Source of the DNA: UBA4742 sp002403895
GTDB lineage: Bacteria > Actinomycetota > Acidimicrobiia > Acidimicrobiales > Acidimicrobilacustridaceae
NCBI GenBank assembly: GCA_036823295.1
Contig: DAISGD010000088.1
Span: forward strand, 1 to 9,187
DNA length: 9,187 nt
Direction: 5' to 3'
Numbering within the stretch: the stretch's first letter is position 1; the number at the start of each line of letters is the position of its first letter. The notes below the pieces were generated by a model. The model was not told where the DNA came from. It searched no databases and was given only the letters and a program-made list of their open reading frames with translations. This document shows positions 6,180 to 9,187 of the stretch, piece by piece. A program made the position numbers and the translations under genes.

Positions 6180-7528
6180 GTGCCGGTGGCTGGATCGTGA
6201 CCGTCGAGCGTGTTCCAATCGCTGAACCCGCCTCGCAGGACAGCGACGTCGGCGTGCCCGGCCCGTTGCAGGACGCTCGCGGCGGTCATGGCCCGTTCCG
6301 TCTTCCCGCACATCGTCGCCACCGGACCGGCAGCCACGGTCGCCGTCGCGAGCGCTCCCAACTCGACGTGGGCGGCGCCGGGGACGTGGCCGGCGATGAA
6401 CTCGTTGTCCTGGCGGATGTCGAGCAGCGGCCGGTCGATGGCGTCGGGCTCGACCAGCTCGGTGGTCTCCACCGGCAAGCCAGCGGCGAGCCAGGCGTCT
6501 AGGCCTTCGGCCAGCCGGCCGGCCAGGTTGTCGTGACCGATGGTGAGCGCCTGGCGGACCAGGTCGGTCTCGTCCTGGTCGTCGTCGAGGACGAACACGA
6601 CCGGTTGCTCGGGCTCGGTCAGCCAACCCAGCCAGCTGGCGAACACCGGCCGCAGCTCGATCGACAGCGAACCCGGCACATGCCCGGCGGCGAACGCGGT
6701 CACCGCTCGGACATCCACCAGCACAGCTCCGCGGTCCATGAGCTCTCGCACGGCGGCGGCGGTCAGCGGAGTGAGCGACGGGACCGTTTCGTAGATCGGG
6801 ACACCGGACTGGTTCACGGCAGGGAGCCGCCGGAAGTAGGCGGGGAACGACCCGAGTCCGCCGAGCAGCCGGTCGACGAACTCGCCCTCGGAACTCACGG
6901 CGAGGAGCGGGTTCGTGGTGCGCTCCTGGCCGATGGTGGTGTTGCGTTCCCCGCCGCCGGGGGCGGAGCAGAACGACCCGGCCCCATGGGTCGGGTAGAC
7001 GGGCAGATCGTCAGGCAGGGTCAGGATCCGGTCGCGCAGCGCCCGGTAGAGCTCACGGGCCAGTTCCTCCCGGCGCTCGTCGCCGAGCAGGTCGGTACGG
7101 CCCACGGTGCCGACCATCAACGAGCCCCCCGAGAACAGCACGACCGGTCCCGATTCGTCATGCAGCAGGTAGGCGAGGTGGTCGGGGGTGTGGCCCGGCA
7201 CGGCGATCGCCTCGAGGCGGTAGCGGCCGACGGTGACAACATCGCCGTCGCGCAGTCCCTGGTAGGAGCGGGCGAGCTGCGCGTCGGCCGGAGCCAGGAA
7301 GGTCGCACCGCCGGCGGCCAGCTCGGGACTCCCGGAGATGTAATCGGCGTGGGTGTGCGTGTCGGCAGTGAAGGCAATGGTCAGGCCCGCCCCTGCGGCG
7401 TAATCGCGTTGGGCGGTGGGCAGTCGCGCCGGGTCGATCACCAGGGCCGTGCCGTCGCCCAGATCGACAAGGTGGGACGAGTGGCCGAGGCCCTCGTTCA
7501 CGAAGCTCACCACGCGCAGGTCCGTCAC
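6176..7528 (-). CDS. MBL-fold / rhodanese / rhodanese fusion, persulfide dioxygenase-like
   Basis: This is a 450-residue protein. Residues 1-205 are a metallo-beta-lactamase fold of the ETHE1/Blh persulfide-dioxygenase type: THTHADYISG (57-66), PGHTPDHLAYLL (111-122), FSGGSLMVGTVGRTDLLG (132-149) and YPTHGAGSFCS (178-188). Family enzymes oxidise thiol persulfides to sulfite with a mononuclear iron. H58, H60, D62, H112 and H181 are kept, but the last His of HxHxDH is Y63. The usual ligand Asp of the GD motif is also a glycine (SGG, 133-135). Residues about 252-353 are a rhodanese domain with no active-site cysteine. Residues about 360-443 are a second rhodanese with C407 in MCGKTERAM. The start is a GTG at 7528 because GGGAGGGG lies five bases upstream; a longer frame from 7591 would run through the promoter. 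It is coupled to the MFS gene and divergent from the ArsR-rhodanese gene. Oxygenase activity is uncertain. Confidence 0.88.
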   Translation of the reverse strand: MTDLRVVSFVNEGLGHSSHLVDLGDGTALVIDPARLPTAQRDYAAGAGLTIAFTADTHTHADYISGSPELAAGGATFLAPADAQLARSYQGLRDGDVVTVGRYRLEAIAVPGHTPDHLAYLLHDESGPVVLFSGGSLMVGTVGRTDLLGDERREELARELYRALRDRILTLPDDLPVYPTHGAGSFCSAPGGGERNTTIGQERTTNPLLAVSSEGEFVDRLLGGLGSFPAYFRRLPAVNQSGVPIYETVPSLTPLTAAAVRELMDRGAVLVDVRAVTAFAAGHVPGSLSIELRPVFASWLGWLTEPEQPVVFVLDDDQDETDLVRQALTIGHDNLAGRLAEGLDAWLAAGLPVETTELVEPDAIDRPLLDIRQDNEFIAGHVPGAAHVELGALATATVAAGPVATMCGKTERAMTAASVLQRAGHADVAVLRGGFSDWNTLDGHDPATGT

Positions 7529-7533
7529 TCGCG

Positions 7534-7541
7534 CCCCTCCC
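7534..7541 (-). promoter_or_regulatory. Ribosome binding site of the MBL-rhodanese gene
   Basis: GGGAGGGG on the minus strand lies five bases before the GTG at 7528-7526. It is the strongest Shine-Dalgarno sequence in the window and moves the start 21 codons inside the longest open frame. Confidence 0.8.
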
Positions 7542-7546
7542 GGAAG

Positions 7547-7570
7547 ATATTCAAACGATGATTTGAGCAT
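7547..7570. promoter_or_regulatory. ArsR-type operator 1 (upstream of the MBL-rhodanese operon)
   Basis: Half-sites ATATTCAA (7547-7554) and TTGAGCAT (7563-7570) form an inverted repeat around an 8-bp spacer; 6 of 8 arm positions pair. It matches operator 2 in length, spacing and core (ATTCAA, then TTTGA). An AT-rich dyad of this shape is typical of ArsR/SmtB-family sites. It overlaps the predicted -10 of the minus-strand promoter. It is probably bound by the ArsR-rhodanese protein. Confidence 0.7.
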
Positions 7571-7595
7571 AGGGGGGTCCCGACCAAACATTCAA
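7566..7595 (-). promoter_or_regulatory. Predicted promoter of the MBL-rhodanese / MFS operon
   Basis: On the minus strand, TTGAAT (7595-7590) as -35 and TATGCT (7571-7566) as -10 are 18 bases apart. The -35 is the left half-site of operator 2 and the -10 overlaps the right end of operator 1. A repressor on either site would therefore block polymerase. The predicted transcript starts near 7559, leaving a leader of about 30 bases that includes the strong ribosome binding site. Confidence 0.55.
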
Positions 7596-7611
7596 GTGGT
7601 ACTTTGAATGT
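7588..7611. promoter_or_regulatory. ArsR-type operator 2 (upstream of the ArsR-rhodanese operon)
   Basis: Half-sites ACATTCAA (7588-7595) and TTGAATGT (7604-7611) are perfect 8-bp inverted repeats around an 8-bp spacer. It starts 41 bp from operator 1, close to four helical turns, so two bound dimers would face the same side of the DNA. It contains the extended -10 of the arsR-like gene and the -35 of the opposite promoter. It is likely the stronger, autoregulatory site. Confidence 0.78.
7597..7605 (+). promoter_or_regulatory. Extended -10 of the ArsR-rhodanese gene, inside operator 2
   Basis: TGG followed by TACTTT (7600-7605) is an extended -10 element. Eight bases later comes the ATG at 7614, so the transcript would be leaderless or nearly so, consistent with no ribosome binding site. 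No convincing -35 is visible at 16-18 bases upstream. Confidence 0.45.
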
Positions 7612-7613
7612 TC

Positions 7614-8306
7614 ATGGCAAAGACCCACGCTCGGGAAGCGAAGGACGCGCTGTTCGACGCGTTCGCGTCGGTGGCGAAAGCGCTCGGCAACGGCCGCCGG
7701 GCCGAGATCGTCGATGTGCTGGCCCAGGGCGAACGCTCCGTCGAGGAGGTCGCCACCGAGATCGACCAGAGCGTCGCCAACACCTCCCACCACCTCCGCA
7801 GCCTCGCCGCCGCCGGCCTGCTGCAATCACGGCGAGACGGCCAACGCATCATCTACCGCCTCACCAGCGACCGCGTCGCTGACCTGTGGGCCGCACTGCG
7901 CGACGTGGCCGCCACCCACGTCGCCGACGTCGAAATTCTCGCCAACGCCTACCTCGGCGCACGAGACGCAGTCGAGGAAGTCACCGCGGAAGAGCTCGCC
8001 GCTCGCCTCGACCGTGGCCGCGCCGTGGTGATCGACGTCCGCCCCACCCTCGAGTACGCCGCCGGCCACATCGCCGGCGCCCGCTCGATCCCCATCGACG
8101 ACCTCGACGAAACCCTCGGCGAACTCCCCCGAAGCCGCGAGATCATCGCCTACTGCCGCGGCCCCTACTGTGTCTACGCCCATGACGCCGTGCGCCTGCT
8201 CCGCCAAAGCGGCTTCAAGGCCCGCCGCCTCGATACCGGCTACCCGGAGTGGGAGCGAGCCGGCCTCCCCACTGACCGGACCGCAGCCGACGAACGCACG
8301 GCATGA
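7614..8306 (+). CDS. ArsR-family repressor fused to a rhodanese domain
   Basis: This is a 230-residue one-component regulator. Residues 10-95 are an ArsR/SmtB winged helix: FASVAKALGNGRRAEIVDVL, then SVEEVATEIDQSVANTSHHL as recognition region, and GLLQSRRDGQRIIYRL as the beta wing. Residues about 122-218 are a rhodanese: VVIDVRPTLEYAAGHIAGA, then the active-site loop YCRGPYCVYAH with C181 and C186, and DTGYPEWERAGLP. There are no cysteines in the DNA-binding half. The cysteine pair used by sulfide-sensing ArsR proteins such as BigR and SqrR is therefore absent, and sensing most likely occurs at the rhodanese C181/C186. The ATG at 7614 is preferred. The alternative ATG at 7608 lies inside operator 2, too close to the -10. 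The gene end overlaps the DsrE-like start (ATGA). It is divergent from the MBL-rhodanese operon, which it probably represses until sulfane sulfur accumulates. Confidence 0.9.
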   Translation: MAKTHAREAKDALFDAFASVAKALGNGRRAEIVDVLAQGERSVEEVATEIDQSVANTSHHLRSLAAAGLLQSRRDGQRIIYRLTSDRVADLWAALRDVAATHVADVEILANAYLGARDAVEEVTAEELAARLDRGRAVVIDVRPTLEYAAGHIAGARSIPIDDLDETLGELPRSREIIAYCRGPYCVYAHDAVRLLRQSGFKARRLDTGYPEWERAGLPTDRTAADERTA

Positions 8307-8653
8307 ACGTCCTGGTCATCTGCCAAGGGCCCGCCTACGGCGACGAGCATTCCTACAACGGGCTCCGCCTGGCCGGTGCACTCGCCAAACGAGAGGGCAC
8401 CCACGTCAAGGTGTTCCTCATCGGCGACGGCGTCACCTGCGCCGTCGCCGGACAGAAGGTCCCCGACGGCTACTACCACCTCGACCGCATGATCGCCGCG
8501 GCGAGCCACCACGACACTGAGATCGGGTGCTGCGCCACCTGCCTAGACGCCCGGGCCATCACCGACGACCAGCTCACCGTACCCGCCCATCGCGCCACCC
8601 TCGAAGACCTCACCGACTGGGTGCTCTGGGCCGACAAGACGGTGACCTTCTGA
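8303..8653 (+). CDS. DsrE-like sulfur-carrier-type protein in the ArsR-rhodanese operon
   Basis: This 116-residue protein starts MNVLVICQGPAYGDEHSYNG and continues LRLAGALAKREGTHVKVFLIGDGV, the nucleotide-free Rossmann-like fold of DsrE/TusD-type proteins. Cysteines are C7, C46 (GVTCAV) and the cluster C76-C77-x-x-C80 in IGCCATCLDAR. The last cluster sits where sulfur-relay DsrE proteins have their persulfide-carrying cysteine. It is a plausible acceptor or donor for the rhodanese domains encoded next door. The ATG overlaps the stop of the regulator gene, with no ribosome binding site of its own, so translation is coupled. Its own stop overlaps the ribosome binding site of the VOC gene. It is clearly different in sequence from the 86-451 protein. 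The exact partner and direction of sulfur transfer are unknown. Confidence 0.85.
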   Translation: MNVLVICQGPAYGDEHSYNGLRLAGALAKREGTHVKVFLIGDGVTCAVAGQKVPDGYYHLDRMIAAASHHDTEIGCCATCLDARAITDDQLTVPAHRATLEDLTDWVLWADKTVTF

Positions 8654-8658
8654 AAGGA
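8653..8658 (+). promoter_or_regulatory. Ribosome binding site of the VOC gene
   Basis: AAAGGA begins on the last base of the DsrE-like stop codon and lies six bases before the ATG at 8665. It fixes that start and discards the longer frame from 8527, which runs inside the DsrE-like gene. Confidence 0.75.
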
Positions 8659-8664
8659 CCCACG

Positions 8665-9036
8665 ATGGACGACACCGCCCACACGCTCGGTCTGGTTCTC
8701 GACTGCCAGAACCCCAACGCCCTCGCCCCCTTCTGGGCCGCGGCGCTGGACTACGTGGCAGTCGGCGAGGCCGGCGCGTACGTGATGTTGTTGCCCAACG
8801 GCCGCCCCGGCCCCAAGCTGCTCCTCCAAGAGGTCCCCGAGCGAAAGTCCGTCAAGAACCGTATGCACCTCGACATCGACGCGGCCGACATCGAGGCCGA
8901 AGCCACGCGCCTCGAAGCCCTCGGCGCCAGACGCGTTCAACCCGACCAGACCCACGAGCACGGCACCACCTGGATCCTCATGGCCGACCCCCAAGGCAAC
9001 GAGTTCTGCGTCTGCGACGGTGGCACAGATCACTGA
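8665..9036 (+). CDS. VOC-superfamily (glyoxalase-like) protein
   Basis: This 123-residue protein has two beta-alpha-beta-beta-beta units of the vicinal oxygen chelate fold. The first unit includes LGLVLDCQNPNALAPFWAAA (8-27) and KLLLQEV (51-57). The second includes MHLDIDAADIEAEATRLEAL (67-86) and ADPQGNEFCVCD (107-118). It resembles the short Glyoxalase_6-type proteins frequent in actinobacteria. H68 and E113 occupy the usual metal-ligand positions, and H6 is a possible third ligand. VOC members include glyoxalases, thiol-adduct transferases and bleomycin-binding proteins. The substrate here is not identifiable. It is the third gene of the ArsR-rhodanese operon, 11 bases after the DsrE-like stop, so a thiol-related detoxification role is plausible but inferred. 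No promoter or terminator is apparent between it and its neighbours. Confidence 0.82.
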   Translation: MDDTAHTLGLVLDCQNPNALAPFWAAALDYVAVGEAGAYVMLLPNGRPGPKLLLQEVPERKSVKNRMHLDIDAADIEAEATRLEALGARRVQPDQTHEHGTTWILMADPQGNEFCVCDGGTDH

Positions 9037-9060
9037 CCGATCTTGCCGGGGGGAACGCGA

Positions 9061-9132
9061 CTAGCTGCGATACTCCCTGGTGCCTCCGTTCGAGTCGCCC
9101 AGGTCGTCGCCGTCGAATAGGTGGTCAGACAT
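9061..9132 (-). CDS. Possible 23-residue ORF, very weak
   Basis: An ATG at 9132 opens a frame of 23 codons ending in TAG at 9061. It overlaps the stop of the preceding minus-strand gene by eight bases (ATGTCTGA). The product would be acidic and hydrophilic (starts MSDHLFDGDDLG). Only a poor AGAAG precedes it, no family is recognisable and it may be chance. It is listed because the 9037-9124 stretch holds nothing else. Confidence 0.15.
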   Translation of the reverse strand: MSDHLFDGDDLGDSNGGTREYRS

Positions 9133-9187
9133 CTGGCTTCTGTGCGAGGAACGCGTAGCCGTAGACGTCGTAGGCGCGTGCCTTTCC
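9125..9187 (-). CDS. C-terminal end of an unidentified protein
   Basis: The last 20 codons of a gene entering from the right edge end in YGYAFLAQKPDV followed by TGA at 9127-9125. The frame is open to the window edge, and its composition (alternating aromatic and small residues) looks protein-like. Another minus-strand frame is also open to the edge, so the choice of frame is not forced. The family cannot be assigned. The gene is convergent with the VOC gene, with 88 bases between the two stops. Confidence 0.4.
   Translation of the reverse strand, partial: GKARAYDVYGYAFLAQKPDV

Noticed and set aside
4923..6200. Long plus-strand open frame of 425 codons
   Set aside because: It is antisense to the MFS gene, has composition typical of high-GC shadow frames (G, E, R, Q rich) and shows no domain.
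6180..6626. N-terminal extension of the MFS gene making a 585-residue protein
   Set aside because: The extension is arginine-rich shadow sequence inside the MBL-rhodanese gene. The ATG at 6179 starts a normal MFS N-terminus and overlaps the upstream stop as ATGA.
6533..7561. Plus-strand open frame of 342 codons
   Set aside because: It is antisense to the MBL-rhodanese gene, is low in motifs, and is a typical GC-driven shadow.
7608..7613. ATG at 7608 as the start of the ArsR-rhodanese protein
   Set aside because: It lies within the right arm of operator 2 and two bases after the -10 element, so a transcript from this promoter would not contain it. The ATG at 7614 fits better.
9037..9124. Terminator after the VOC gene
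   Set aside because: No convincing hairpin is visible. The short GATC pairs near 9029-9042 are too weak.

Overview
The window is high-GC, densely packed DNA with GTG starts, four-base ATGA gene overlaps and Shine-Dalgarno-less genes. It contains DsrE, VOC, MerR and HD-LuxR families that are common in actinobacteria. It most resembles a chromosome of an actinobacterium (Actinomycetota, possibly an Acidimicrobiia-like environmental lineage). The genus cannot be read from the sequence. I see no RNA genes, insertion sequences, CRISPR arrays or origins, and no gap over 300 bases without a gene.

Left part (1-3208, minus strand). Reading in the direction of transcription there is an APH-fold kinase-like protein (3208-2135). 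Nine bases later comes a 524-residue protein with two degenerate HD-GYP-like halves and a C-terminal LuxR helix-turn-helix (2125-551). After a 99-base gap there is a small DsrE-family protein with two CxxC pairs (451-86), then the first 22 codons of an SRPBCC (START-like) protein that runs off the left edge (66-1).

Middle (3203-4857). Divergent from the kinase is a MerR-type regulator (3239-4009) with a C-x3-C-x-C cluster. It overlaps a class I SAM-dependent methyltransferase (4006-4857) by four bases. The shared 30-base intergenic region holds a near-perfect 19-bp palindrome and a probable leaderless promoter for the regulator.

Right part (4869-9036) is a divergent sulfur-handling locus. 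On the minus strand, an MBL-fold protein fused to two rhodanese domains (7528-6176) is translationally coupled to an MFS transporter (6179-4869). On the plus strand, an ArsR helix-turn-helix fused to a rhodanese (7614-8306) is coupled to a DsrE-like protein (8303-8653), followed by a VOC/glyoxalase-like protein (8665-9036). The 85-base region between the two operons contains two matching 24-bp ArsR-type operators, 41 bp apart, that overlap the promoters of both operons. The simplest model is a self-contained reactive-sulfur (persulfide or polysulfide) response. In it, the ArsR-rhodanese fusion senses sulfane sulfur on its rhodanese cysteine(s) and derepresses a sulfur-processing enzyme, a transporter and a sulfur carrier. 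The substrates and the inducer are inferred, not shown.

The last 150 bases hold the C-terminal end of a minus-strand gene (9187-9125) and possibly a tiny overlapping ORF.
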